Assembly: GCA_028707125.1 (NCBI GenBank)
Contig: JAQTUX010000001.1
Span: 430,807-494,806, forward strand
Length of the DNA: 64,000 nt
Source: Candidatus Omnitrophota bacterium
GTDB taxonomy: Bacteria; Omnitrophota; Gorgyraeia; Gygaellales; JAQTUX01
Direction of reading: 5' to 3'
The position numbers were made by a program, and so were the translations under genes. Numbering within the stretch: position 1 is the first letter of the stretch; each line of letters starts with the position of its first letter. Of the stretch, positions 9,345-17,863 are shown piece by piece. The notes beneath the pieces are model-generated. The model searched no databases, was not told where the DNA came from, and was given only the letters and a program-made list of their open reading frames with translations.

Positions 9345-10946
9345 ATGCCTAAATATATATTCATTACCGGAGGGGTGGTCTCAAGCCTGGGCAAGGGTAT
9401 TGCCTCCGCCTCAATAGGCAAACTCCTTGAGTCGCGCGGCTTAAAGGTCACCCTGATCAAATGCGACCCCTATATCAACGTTGACCCGGGGACGATGAAC
9501 CCCTATCAGCACGGAGAGGTATATGTCACCGCTGACGGGGCAGAGACCGACCTTGACCTGGGCCACTACGAAAGATTTACCAACGCGGCCCTGGGCAAAG
9601 ATAACAATATAACTACGGGCAAGATCTATTACTCCGTTATATCCAGGGAACGCAGGGGCGATTACCTGGGCAAGACCGTGCAGATAATCCCCCATATTAC
9701 CGACGAGATAAAGAACAGCATCAAGAAGGTCGCCGTAGAACAGCGGGTTGACGCCGTTATAGTGGAGATAGGCGGCACGGTCGGCGATATAGAAGGCCTG
9801 CCGTTCCTGGAGGCGATAAGGCAGATGAGGCTTGAGACGGGCAGCGGCTACGCGATCAATGTCCATGTCACGCTGGTGCCGTTCATAAAGTCCGCCGGAG
9901 AGATCAAGACCAAGCCCACGCAGCACAGCGTCCAGACATTAAGGGAGATAGGCATCATACCCGACATAATGCTATGCAGGACAGAGAGGCAGCTTAGCAA
10001 AGAGACCAGGGAAAAGATAGCCCTGTTCTGCAGCGTGGATAAGGAAGCGGTCATTTCCGCCATAGACGCCAAAAGCATATACGAGGTCCCTGTTTTGCTG
10101 CAAAGGGAAGGGTTGGACGCGCTGATCGTCCGGCTGCTTAATTTAAAATGCCAGGACGGGGACTTGAGCGATTGGGAAAACAATGTCCTGAAAAAAATAA
10201 AATGCCCCGCGAAGGAAGTAGAAATAGCGGTGGTAGGCAAATATATAACCCTGCAGGACGCCTATAAGTCCATATATGAATCGTTGACCCACGGCGGCAT
10301 AGCCAACGCGGCCAAGCTGGCCATAAGAAGGGTTGATTCGGAAGACATAGAAAAAGACGGGCCTGCCAGATACCTTGACGGCGTCAGGGGCATCCTTGTG
10401 CCGGGAGGGTTTGGCTTCCGCGGGATAGAGGGAAAAATAAGGGCGGCTCAATTCGCCAGAGAAAATCAGATACCGTTCTTCGGCATATGTTTAGGCATGC
10501 AGACGGCGGTAATAGAATTTGCCAGGAATGTATGCGGGTTAAAGAACGCGAATTCCACGGAATTCAACCCCAATACAAAATATCCTGTTATAGGCCTGAT
10601 GGAAGGGCAGAAGAAAATAGACGCCAAGGGCGCTACCATGCGCCTTGGTTCATACGAGTGCGCTTTGGCAAAGGGCGGGCTCAGCCGTTCTGCTTACGGT
10701 AAAGACCTCGTCTCTGAAAGGCACAGGCACCGCTACGAGTTTAACAACGATTACCGAGGGATACTTGAGAAGAAGGGGATGTTTTTTTCCGGGATCTACC
10801 GAAAGGGGAACCTGGTCGAGATAATTGAGCTTAAAGGCCACCCCTGGTTTGTCGCCTGCCAGTTCCACCCCGAGTTCAGGTCAAAGCCCGATAAATGCCA
10901 TCCGCTATTCAGGGAGTTTATCAGAGCAGCGATAAGTACCTCTTGA
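9345..10946 (+). CDS. pyrG: CTP synthase
   Basis: Converts UTP to CTP using glutamine as nitrogen donor (533 aa). N-terminal synthetase domain starts with the family hallmark [20 protein letters not shown] and contains [20 protein letters not shown]. The C-terminal class I amidotransferase has its nucleophile Cys382 in GICLGMQ and the His/Glu pair in [12 protein letters not shown]. It is a glutamine consumer next to the glutamine-making block. Its 3' end overlaps by 26 bases the 3' end of the convergent HTH-glutamine synthetase gene. There is no clear GGAGG site; the leader hairpin ends about 10 bases before the ATG. Confidence 0.97.
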   Translation: MPKYIFITGGVVSSLGKGIASASIGKLLESRGLKVTLIKCDPYINVDPGTMNPYQHGEVYVTADGAETDLDLGHYERFTNAALGKDNNITTGKIYYSVISRERRGDYLGKTVQIIPHITDEIKNSIKKVAVEQRVDAVIVEIGGTVGDIEGLPFLEAIRQMRLETGSGYAINVHVTLVPFIKSAGEIKTKPTQHSVQTLREIGIIPDIMLCRTERQLSKETREKIALFCSVDKEAVISAIDAKSIYEVPVLLQREGLDALIVRLLNLKCQDGDLSDWENNVLKKIKCPAKEVEIAVVGKYITLQDAYKSIYESLTHGGIANAAKLAIRRVDSEDIEKDGPARYLDGVRGILVPGGFGFRGIEGKIRAAQFARENQIPFFGICLGMQTAVIEFARNVCGLKNANSTEFNPNTKYPVIGLMEGQKKIDAKGATMRLGSYECALAKGGLSRSAYGKDLVSERHRHRYEFNNDYRGILEKKGMFFSGIYRKGNLVEIIELKGHPWFVACQFHPEFRSKPDKCHPLFREFIRAAISTS

Positions 10947-12453
10947 TCTCATGCTGCGTTATCTGGATACGGTATTCTTCCCATTCTTTTCTTTTGTTGT
11001 AAAGGAACCTGCTGAAGATGTGCTCTCCCAGCGCCTCTTTCACAAAGGCGCTTTTTTCCGTTTCCAGTATCGCCTCGAATAGATTGCCTGGTAAAGATGT
11101 AAGCCCCCGCCTCTGCCTTTCCTCCATCGCCATATGGTAGATATTGGGCTCAACCGGAGCGCCGACTTCATACTTTTTTTCAATGCCTTCCAGGCCCGCG
11201 GCCAGCATTACCGCGAACGCGAGGTACGGGTTGCAGGCGGGATCAGGGCAGCGCAATTCCGCCCGCGTTGCCTTTTCGTTTCCCGGCCGGTACACAGGCA
11301 CCCTGATCAGGGCGGTGCGGTTTTTCTGCGCCCAGGAAGCGTAAACCGGCGCTTCATAACCGGCAACCAGCCTTTTGTATGAATTGACCCACTGCGCGGT
11401 CAAGGAGCAGATCTCTCTGGCGTGTTTTAGTTCTCCGGCAATGAACTGCCTGGCAATATCAGAGAGGTGATGTTTGTCTTTTTTATCAAAGAACGCGTTC
11501 TTTTTGCCCGTGAACAGCGACTGGTGCACGTGCATGCCCGAGCCGTTTACGCCGAACAGGGGCTTGGGCATGAACGTGGCATACACGCCGTTTTGCTGGG
11601 CGATCTCTTTGATCACGTATTTAGAGGTAATCACGTTGTCCGCCGCCGTAAGCGCGTCGGTATATTGAGGATCGATTTCGTGCTGGCTGGGAGCGACCTC
11701 ATGGTGAGACGCCTCCATGGTTATGCCCATTTCTTCAAGCATCCTGACGGTCTTGTTCCTCATGGTATTGGCCAGGTCATTGGGTATTAATTCAAAATAC
11801 GACCCTTCATCTATGATCTCCGGCTTCTTATCGGATTTAAAATAGAAATATTCTATTTCCGGCCCCACGAAGAAGGTGAAACCCAGTTTTTCAGCCCTTG
11901 CCAGCACTCTCTTCAGGGCATACCTTGTGTCTCCGGGGTAGGGGGTATGGTCGGGGTTCAATATGTCGCAGAACATCCGCGCGATCACGCCGTTTTCGCT
12001 TGTCCAGGGCAGTATCTTAAAGGTGGCCGGGTCCGGCTGCGCGATTATGTCGCTTTCTTCGGCTTCGGCGAAGCCGGTTACGGAAGAGCCGTCAAAGCCC
12101 TTGCCGTGCTCAAGCGCGCCCCTGAGTTCCCCTTCGGTGATCGAAACGCATTTTAAGATGCCGAGTATATCCGTAAACCACAGCTGTATGGTTTTTATAT
12201 CATTTTCTTCCACCCTGTCCAGGATCTTCTCTATCGCCTGTTTTTTGTTGCTTATGACCGGCGCCCGCTCCCGTTTTTGCCTCGCGGCAGATCCGCCCGC
12301 GGACTTCGGCCCTATCTCACCTTTTGGTATGATGTACTGCCTGCCCGCTTTCTCCGCGGAGATCGCGCCGTGTTTTATGCGCTCGATCACTGCCTGGCGC
12401 GATATGCCTAACAGCTTTGCCGCCTCAGTAGGGCTTAAGTATTCTTTCTTCAT
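10921..12453 (-). CDS. Glutamine synthetase fused to an N-terminal excisionase/MerR-type DNA-binding domain
   Basis: A 510-aa protein. Residues 1-48 form a helix-turn-helix of the excisionase/MerR-like HTH_17 type ([20 protein letters not shown], then a wing ending in YIIPKGEI). A basic linker of about 20 residues leads into a complete type I glutamine synthetase: [69 protein letters not shown] and RAELRCPDP. All catalytic motifs are kept. It lacks the GSI-beta insert and ends like the feedback-inhibited GSI-alpha enzymes of Bacillus, so adenylylation is not expected. In Bacillus such enzymes control separate MerR-family regulators (GlnR, TnrA) by contact; here sensor and DNA reader seem to be one chain. 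A strong ribosome site (CGGAGG) and a promoter covered by a 42-bp inverted repeat lie upstream. Dual function is inference. Confidence 0.93.
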   Translation of the reverse strand: MKKEYLSPTEAAKLLGISRQAVIERIKHGAISAEKAGRQYIIPKGEIGPKSAGGSAARQKRERAPVISNKKQAIEKILDRVEENDIKTIQLWFTDILGILKCVSITEGELRGALEHGKGFDGSSVTGFAEAEESDIIAQPDPATFKILPWTSENGVIARMFCDILNPDHTPYPGDTRYALKRVLARAEKLGFTFFVGPEIEYFYFKSDKKPEIIDEGSYFELIPNDLANTMRNKTVRMLEEMGITMEASHHEVAPSQHEIDPQYTDALTAADNVITSKYVIKEIAQQNGVYATFMPKPLFGVNGSGMHVHQSLFTGKKNAFFDKKDKHHLSDIARQFIAGELKHAREICSLTAQWVNSYKRLVAGYEAPVYASWAQKNRTALIRVPVYRPGNEKATRAELRCPDPACNPYLAFAVMLAAGLEGIEKKYEVGAPVEPNIYHMAMEERQRRGLTSLPGNLFEAILETEKSAFVKEALGEHIFSRFLYNKRKEWEEYRIQITQHEIKRYLSLL

Positions 12454-12479
12454 TTTGGCCTCCGTTTTATGGTTATCTC

Positions 12480-12521
12480 CTTGTCAAATGTAAATATACC
12501 ATATACTTTACGTTTGTCAAG
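12480..12521 (-). promoter_or_regulatory. Promoter of the HTH-glutamine synthetase gene covered by a large inverted repeat (candidate operator)
   Basis: Two 15-base arms, CTTGTCAAATGTAAA (12480-12494) and, reading the other strand from 12521, CTTGACAAACGTAAA, agree at 13 of 15 positions around a 12-base centre. On the minus strand the arms contain TTGACA (-35) and the centre supplies TATATT (-10) at a spacing of 16. A protein bound as a dimer here would block or control the promoter. It lies 27 bases from the start codon of the fusion gene, which makes autoregulation a natural guess. Confidence 0.7.
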
Positions 12522-12554
12522 AAGATTTTGCGGGACTTTTTATCAAATTATTTC

Positions 12555-12582
12555 TTGCAATTCGCGCTATCCGCCTTATAAT
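12555..12582 (+). promoter_or_regulatory. Sigma70-type promoter for the small coiled-coil gene
   Basis: TTGCAA (12555-12560), 16-base spacer, TATAAT (12577-12582), followed after about 15 bases by the ribosome site AAACGGAGGTG of the next gene. Confidence 0.65.
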
Positions 12583-12610
12583 AACATAGAGTAATTAAAC
12601 GGAGGTGAAG

Positions 12611-12967
12611 ATGATCGAAGAAATCAAGCAGGAAAAGGCCGCGGCCAAGCCGGCAGCGGCAAAAAAGAAGATTAGTTTCAGCCCGGTCTTTCTGCTGGCA
12701 TTGCTCCTCTTGGCGGCGGCGGTGGTATTGGGCCTGGCGCTGAATCAGGAGAAGGTAAACACGCAGGCGCTGCAGGAGCGGCTCAATGCCGCTATTTCTG
12801 CCAGGACAAAGGCCGAGCAGGAACTGAAGGGGCTGCGCGACGAGAACGCGCTGATCAAACAGGAATTGGAAGAGACGCAGGTCAAGGTTGACGAATTAGC
12901 CAGGCAGCTTACGTCGCTGCAGATCACCCGGCCGCCTGAGCCGGAGACGCAGGCCATACAGAACTAA
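12611..12967 (+). CDS. Small membrane-anchored coiled-coil protein, unknown function
   Basis: A 118-aa protein I do not recognise. Residues 1-25 are lysine- and alanine-rich, about 26-45 form one membrane helix (FLLALLLLAAAVVLGLAL), and about 46-105 are a charged heptad-like coiled coil ending in a proline-rich tail. It is predicted to sit in the inner membrane with the coiled coil on the periplasmic side. I use the ATG at 12611: an in-frame GTG at 12605 is possible, but it overlaps the GGAGG ribosome site itself. It has its own promoter and is followed by another promoter and the OmpA-type gene, so it may belong to an envelope function. Confidence 0.75.
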   Translation: MIEEIKQEKAAAKPAAAKKKISFSPVFLLALLLLAAAVVLGLALNQEKVNTQALQERLNAAISARTKAEQELKGLRDENALIKQELEETQVKVDELARQLTSLQITRPPEPETQAIQN

Positions 12968-12983
12968 AGGCGTATTTTTTTTC

Positions 12984-13012
12984 TTGCGAGATACATCTTC
13001 ATAGGGTATAAT
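12984..13012 (+). promoter_or_regulatory. Sigma70-type promoter upstream of the OmpA-type coiled-coil gene
   Basis: TTGCGA (12984-12989), 17-base spacer, TATAAT (13007-13012). The transcript would carry a leader of about 100 bases with the two hairpins listed next. Confidence 0.6.
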
Positions 13013-13050
13013 TTCAGCAGTTTATAATAAGATACGGAGGATAAAAAAAG

Positions 13051-13100
13051 GGGGGGGACCAGAGGGTCCCTCTTTCTGTTCGGGGCGCCTTCAGGCGCCT
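13051..13100 (+). promoter_or_regulatory. Two GC-rich hairpins in the leader of the OmpA-type gene
   Basis: First hairpin: GGGACC (13055-13060) with GGTCCC (13065-13070), followed by a T-rich stretch. Second: GGCGCC (13084-13089) with GGCGCC (13094-13099) around TTCA. They follow a run of seven A and seven G. A ribosome-site-like GGAGG at 13036 has no start codon near it. The structure may attenuate transcription or shield the start region. Confidence 0.5.
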
Positions 13101-13116
13101 GAATAATAATGGAAAA

Positions 13117-15915
13117 ATGATTAAAAGGATATTATTTATATTATTGGCCGGCGCGCCGCTGTTTTACGCCTGTGTGTATTCTCAGCCATACGATAATGCG
13201 TTAGAGTTTCTTAACAGTTACGCTATCAAGCTGTACAATAAAGGAGACATGCCTTCAGCAAGGCATGAGTTCCAAAAGGTCCTTCTGGTCGATCCGCAAA
13301 ACCAGCTCGCCAGATATTATCTCTCAATAATCATCCAGAAATACGCTCCGAAACCCGCCCCGGCAAAGCCGGCAGTAAAGCCGGCAGTAAAAGTAAAGAA
13401 GGTCGATCTCGGTGCGATTGATTTAAAGCTCGCGGAATCCCGGCAGCGCATAGCCCGGCTGGAACAGGGTTTGTTAAAGAGCGCTATGGAGAATGCCCTG
13501 CTTAAGGCGCGGCTTAATGCCGCTCAACAACACAGGGAAGATACAGAGGCCTCTTATATGAACAAGCTGGTTGATAACTTAAGGAGGCAGATAGGCGAGG
13601 CAGGCAGCAGGATAAGAAAGCTTAAGGATAAACTGGCGCAGAAGCAGATAGAGGGCGGGCAGTATGCCGGATTAGAAAAGAGGGCCGCGGAGATCGAGGC
13701 ATTGCTTGAAGCCAGGCAGCGGGAGCTTGAGGGCACGCGTAAGGAGCTGCGGGAAGGCCGTATGTCCGCCGCTTTCGACGCCTCCAGGATCGCTTCTCTT
13801 GAGGAGGGCCTCAGCCGTAAGGATGAGATCATAGGGAAACTGGAGAAGGATAGAACGGCGTTGCGGGAAGAGATTATAAGTATCAGACAGGAAAACCTTA
13901 AACTGTTGGAGGGCCTGAGGAGCAATAACGAAGATACGCTGAAACACCTTGAGGAATTTGAATCCATGATAGCGCTTAAAGAAGGCGAGATGGCAGCGTT
14001 GAGGGATGACCTGCAGAAACGGCTGGCTGAGAAGGAATCCAGGATCAGGGAACTGGCCGAGGCAGCCGGCGCGGCTGATTCGGATATGGAGGCGTTTAAG
14101 GAAGAATTGCGGAGCCGGGAAAGCAGGATAGACGCCTTGACGCGGGAGTTAGATGAGAAGGACGGACTGATCAGCGACCTGGAAGATGGGCTTAAGGCGC
14201 GGCAGGATGAGATCGCCGCGATAAAGAAAGAACTGCGGGAGCGGCTGCTTCAGAAAGAACGCGATGTCGAGGGCCTGGAAAAGGCGCTTGAGGAAGGCCG
14301 GCTCAGAACGGATAGATTTAAGGAGGAAACAGAAGGCCAAAAGCAGAGGATATCCGCGCTGCTTGAAGAAATAGGGCGGAAGGATAATTTGCTGGATAGC
14401 GCGGAAGAGGCGTCGCGGTCGCGGCAGGAGGAGATCTCGGATATGCGCGCGGAGTTGGAAGCCGCGCTTGCCGGACAGGACATTCAGAGCCAGGAGTTAA
14501 GGGGCGGATATGAAGAGCAGATAAGCCGGCTGCTGGGCGCCCTTGAATTAAAAGACAGCGAGATAGAAGACAGAGATTCCTTAATAGAGGGGCTGCGGGC
14601 GGATATCAATGCTAAAGAAGAGGAAGCCTCCGTTCTCAGGGAAGAGCTTGCCCAGGCGTCTTACGCAAAGGATAAAGATATTGAATCGGTGATCAAGGAC
14701 TACGAAGGCCGGATAGAGATGCTTCTGCGCAACATTGACGGCAAGGCGGAGGAGATCGGCGGCCTGAAAAAGTTGAACGAAGACCTGTCCAGCCGCTTAA
14801 ACAGGCAGCCGGGAGAGGACCTGGTTTCCCTGACAGAGGCCTTAAGATCGGAGGTATCGGAGAAAGAAGGGATAATCGCCGCCTTGAGTGATGACCTGGA
14901 AGAGCAGAGCCGTAAAGTGAGCTCTCTGGAAAAAGAGAAAATAGAGCTTCTCGGTAATCTTAACCGGAATAACGAAGAGGCCTTGAAGCGCGTTGAGGCA
15001 TTTGAAGGCGCGGTTGACAACAGGCAGAAGGAGCTGTTAAGCAGCATTGAGGAAAAAGACAGCCAGATAGCCGCCCTTAAGGAAGAAATGGATTTGAAAG
15101 AGACGCAGATAAAGAGTATCCAGGATTCCAATGCCAAGCTTGTTGAAGAATTCAACAGGGAGTCCGACGGCTACAGAGAACAGATAGAGGGCCTGCAGGA
15201 TGCCCTGGCTGCCGCCAGAAAGGGCAGGTTGTCCGGGGGAGAATATAAAGAGCGGGTATCCGACAGCCTTCGCCTTGAGAACGACGTCCTGAAAGGAAAA
15301 TTAGACCAGGGCAAGCTGGAGCTCCTGAAGAGGGACAGGGCTTTGCTTGAGAAGGATGACGGCCTTTTTAAGCTGAAGCAGCGCTACGAGAGCCTGGCCG
15401 CGCAGAAACAGGAGCAGGAAGACATCGCGCGCGCGAAAGAAGAAGAGAAAAAACGCCTCCAGGAACAGCTTGAGGATTTAAGAGACAAGGTGTCTTTCTA
15501 TAAGGGTAAAGAGGTCGAGGGTATAGAAGTATACCTGCGTGATAACCAGTTGATCGTCTATCTGCAGGAGGTCCTTCTATTTGAGCCGGGCGAGGCGGAG
15601 ATCAAGGAAGGGGGGTCCTCCGCGCTGGGAAGGATAGCGATGGTGTTGAACGAAGATTTCCCCGAAGCCAGGATAATTATCATGGGGCATACTGATGACC
15701 AGCCGATAAACGTATCGGGTTGGCAGTCCAACTGGGAACTTTCTTCGGCAAGGGCAGTTTCGGTATTACACTATTTTTCCGCCAACTTCGGCGTGGATGA
15801 GAGGCGCCTGTCGGCAGCCGGTTTCGGAGAGTTTAACCCTGTGGCGTCAAATGATACCCCTGAAGGAAGGCAGAGGAACAGGAGGGTGGAGATCGCCATA
15901 GCGCCGCAGAAATGA
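13117..15915 (+). CDS. Exported very long coiled-coil protein with C-terminal OmpA/MotB peptidoglycan-binding domain
   Basis: A 932-aa protein. Signal peptide at residues 1-22, a TPR-like pair of helices at about 25-75 (AIKLYNKGDMPSARHEFQKV), a Lys/Pro/Ala linker, then an almost unbroken coiled coil from about 100 to 800 rich in E, K, R and L. The last 130 residues are an OmpA-like domain: IIIMGHTDDQP, WELSSARAVSVLHYF and GRQRNRRVEIAI are its signature elements. The coiled coil could span about 100 nm if extended, so the protein may link the cell wall to a distant structure or form periplasmic filaments. Function is inferred from architecture only. It is convergent with the TPR gene, with a 9-base gap. 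Confidence 0.88.
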   Translation: MIKRILFILLAGAPLFYACVYSQPYDNALEFLNSYAIKLYNKGDMPSARHEFQKVLLVDPQNQLARYYLSIIIQKYAPKPAPAKPAVKPAVKVKKVDLGAIDLKLAESRQRIARLEQGLLKSAMENALLKARLNAAQQHREDTEASYMNKLVDNLRRQIGEAGSRIRKLKDKLAQKQIEGGQYAGLEKRAAEIEALLEARQRELEGTRKELREGRMSAAFDASRIASLEEGLSRKDEIIGKLEKDRTALREEIISIRQENLKLLEGLRSNNEDTLKHLEEFESMIALKEGEMAALRDDLQKRLAEKESRIRELAEAAGAADSDMEAFKEELRSRESRIDALTRELDEKDGLISDLEDGLKARQDEIAAIKKELRERLLQKERDVEGLEKALEEGRLRTDRFKEETEGQKQRISALLEEIGRKDNLLDSAEEASRSRQEEISDMRAELEAALAGQDIQSQELRGGYEEQISRLLGALELKDSEIEDRDSLIEGLRADINAKEEEASVLREELAQASYAKDKDIESVIKDYEGRIEMLLRNIDGKAEEIGGLKKLNEDLSSRLNRQPGEDLVSLTEALRSEVSEKEGIIAALSDDLEEQSRKVSSLEKEKIELLGNLNRNNEEALKRVEAFEGAVDNRQKELLSSIEEKDSQIAALKEEMDLKETQIKSIQDSNAKLVEEFNRESDGYREQIEGLQDALAAARKGRLSGGEYKERVSDSLRLENDVLKGKLDQGKLELLKRDRALLEKDDGLFKLKQRYESLAAQKQEQEDIARAKEEEKKRLQEQLEDLRDKVSFYKGKEVEGIEVYLRDNQLIVYLQEVLLFEPGEAEIKEGGSSALGRIAMVLNEDFPEARIIIMGHTDDQPINVSGWQSNWELSSARAVSVLHYFSANFGVDERRLSAAGFGEFNPVASNDTPEGRQRNRRVEIAIAPQK

Positions 15916-15923
15916 CTGGATCG

Positions 15924-17849
15924 CTATTCCAAGTTATTTAATTCTCTTTTTGCCGCGGTTGAATCAGGCTTCAGTCCAACGACGTTGCGCAGGAGCCGTT
16001 TTGCCTCCGCGGTTTTTTTCTGCGCCTTATAGGCAAGGGCGAGGTTGTACATCGCGTCGGCGTAATCGGGTTTGAGCTCGATCGCCTTTTTATATTCTTC
16101 AATGGCCCTGTAATAATCGCCCTTATTCCAGAGGGCGTAACCTAAATTATTCCTGATCTCCGCGAAGTCGGGTGCGTATTTTTTGCCTTCTTCCAAAAAC
16201 TCTATCGCCTTGTCATAATCTTCCAGAAGGTTATAATCCACCCCTATGTTATAACAGACATGAGGGTAATTCGGCGTGTACTGCAGCGATTCTTTGTAGT
16301 ATTCTATCGCCCTTGAGAGTTCCCCTCTTTGTTCGTATATTCTTGCCGTAATGGCATAAGGGTATTCGTCTCCGGGGTCCGCCTCAATGCCTTTTTTGGA
16401 CCAGTCCAGCGCGGTGTCAAATTTACGATCCATAGCGTAGGCGCGCGCCATTTCTCCGTAGGCCTTGGCATCCTTCGGGTTGACGGATATGGCCTTTTTG
16501 AACTGGGCGCGGGCGCCTTCCGTGTCTTCCTTAAGGAGCAGATTAAACCCTTCCAGCCGGTATTTTCTTCCCAGGTCCGTCTTGGCGGTGGTCAATCTTT
16601 CCCCCAGAGTGGTCCGCGAGAATTCCTTGCCTGTTTCTTCAAGGGCCTTTATGGCCGGGCCCACCTCGCCGGTCTGATAATACTGGATATATCCGGTCTG
16701 GAATTTTGAGAGATTTTTCAGATCGGGGTCGGAGGAGGTCCTGGATAATTCTTCAAGTATTTCCAGCGCCTCTTTGAATTTGCCCTGCTGCTTCAGGTTG
16801 TCGGCGACCTGGAATTTGCTGTCGTCAACGAATTCGGACGCGGGATGTTCTTCTAAGAGTTGCCTGAACACCCTGGAACTTTCTTCGTGCTGCGCGTTCA
16901 GTTTATACGCCCACCCCAGGTTAAATGCCGCCCTTTGGGCTATCAATGATCCGGGGTCTATATCTATCGCCTTCTTAAAGGCATCCTGCGATAACTGGAA
17001 GTTCATTGTCTTCTGGCTGAGCGTTCCGATCTTGAAATAAAGCATTTGTTGTTCTTTTGGCGCGCTTACGGCCGCGGCCTTATCTTGAAGCGACCTTATC
17101 TTTTTCTGTATCCCGGTTATCTCATTGATCTTGGCGAGCAAACTTGCGGCTATGTCGATCTCATTGTTATCGGTAGAGCGGCCAAGCACTTTAACGCAGG
17201 CGCTTTTTGCCCCCGCGTACTGGCCGGATTTAAGCATGCCCTGCGCCATTTTAAGCCGTATATAGTTTATGTCGGCCGCGTTAGGGTTTGTCTCTATGAA
17301 TTCCTTATACAAGACCACGGCTTCCAGGAATTTTCCCTGGGATTCAAACTGGGCTGCCGAATCAAGCAACGGAGCCTTTGTTACGGCTTCGGCCGGAGCC
17401 CGCGGCAGTAAGAGGCGGTTGAGAAAGGCCCTTATGCCGCGCTTTACTTTGCCGGCGTTTGTAACGACGCCGTCTATAAGCCAGGCAAGCGTATTGCGTT
17501 TTGCCTCTTTACCCGTGATCATTTCTTTCAGAAAGAACCTCAGGTCCTCCATCTGCACGGGCCTTGCCTTCTCGCCGGCGATGCCCTTTGAAAGCGTCAG
17601 GTAGGCGACGTTACGGGAGGATATCTCTTCTTTTGAGACCTCGTCGATGATGGTAAAATCCAGCAGGCCCGAGATCTTATCCGCCTCTTTTGCCTCTTTG
17701 GCTTCCTTGACCTGAGACAGCGACAGTTGCATGTCCTGCAGGGAGCGGTCTATAAGGTATTTATTATATACGGAGAAAAATACGGCGATGGCTGCCAAAG
17801 CAGCGAGCGGTTTATAATATTTTTGAAGCGGGATCGCTATGCCTTCCAT
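15924..17849 (-). CDS. Membrane-anchored tetratricopeptide repeat protein
   Basis: A 641-aa protein. One N-terminal membrane helix (PLAALAAIAVFFSVY, residues about 14-28) anchors it, with the rest probably periplasmic. TPR-like repeats begin near residue 160 and become canonical from about 300. The last five (for example FAEIRNNLGYALWNKGDYYR and YADAMYNLALAYKAQKKTAE) have the full W-LG-Y-A-F-A-P pattern. TPR arrays act as protein-binding scaffolds; no partner can be read from the sequence. It lies 14 bases downstream of the HAMP-GGDEF gene on the same strand, so the pair is an operon and may work together in envelope signalling. Confidence 0.88.
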   Translation of the reverse strand: MEGIAIPLQKYYKPLAALAAIAVFFSVYNKYLIDRSLQDMQLSLSQVKEAKEAKEADKISGLLDFTIIDEVSKEEISSRNVAYLTLSKGIAGEKARPVQMEDLRFFLKEMITGKEAKRNTLAWLIDGVVTNAGKVKRGIRAFLNRLLLPRAPAEAVTKAPLLDSAAQFESQGKFLEAVVLYKEFIETNPNAADINYIRLKMAQGMLKSGQYAGAKSACVKVLGRSTDNNEIDIAASLLAKINEITGIQKKIRSLQDKAAAVSAPKEQQMLYFKIGTLSQKTMNFQLSQDAFKKAIDIDPGSLIAQRAAFNLGWAYKLNAQHEESSRVFRQLLEEHPASEFVDDSKFQVADNLKQQGKFKEALEILEELSRTSSDPDLKNLSKFQTGYIQYYQTGEVGPAIKALEETGKEFSRTTLGERLTTAKTDLGRKYRLEGFNLLLKEDTEGARAQFKKAISVNPKDAKAYGEMARAYAMDRKFDTALDWSKKGIEADPGDEYPYAITARIYEQRGELSRAIEYYKESLQYTPNYPHVCYNIGVDYNLLEDYDKAIEFLEEGKKYAPDFAEIRNNLGYALWNKGDYYRAIEEYKKAIELKPDYADAMYNLALAYKAQKKTAEAKRLLRNVVGLKPDSTAAKRELNNLE

Positions 17850-17863
17850 TTTTCACGTCCTTT

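Noticed and set aside
12480-12521. TnrA/GlnR box in the HTH-GS promoter
   Set aside because: The TGTNAN7TNACA pattern does not fit in any register; the inverted repeat is of a different sequence.
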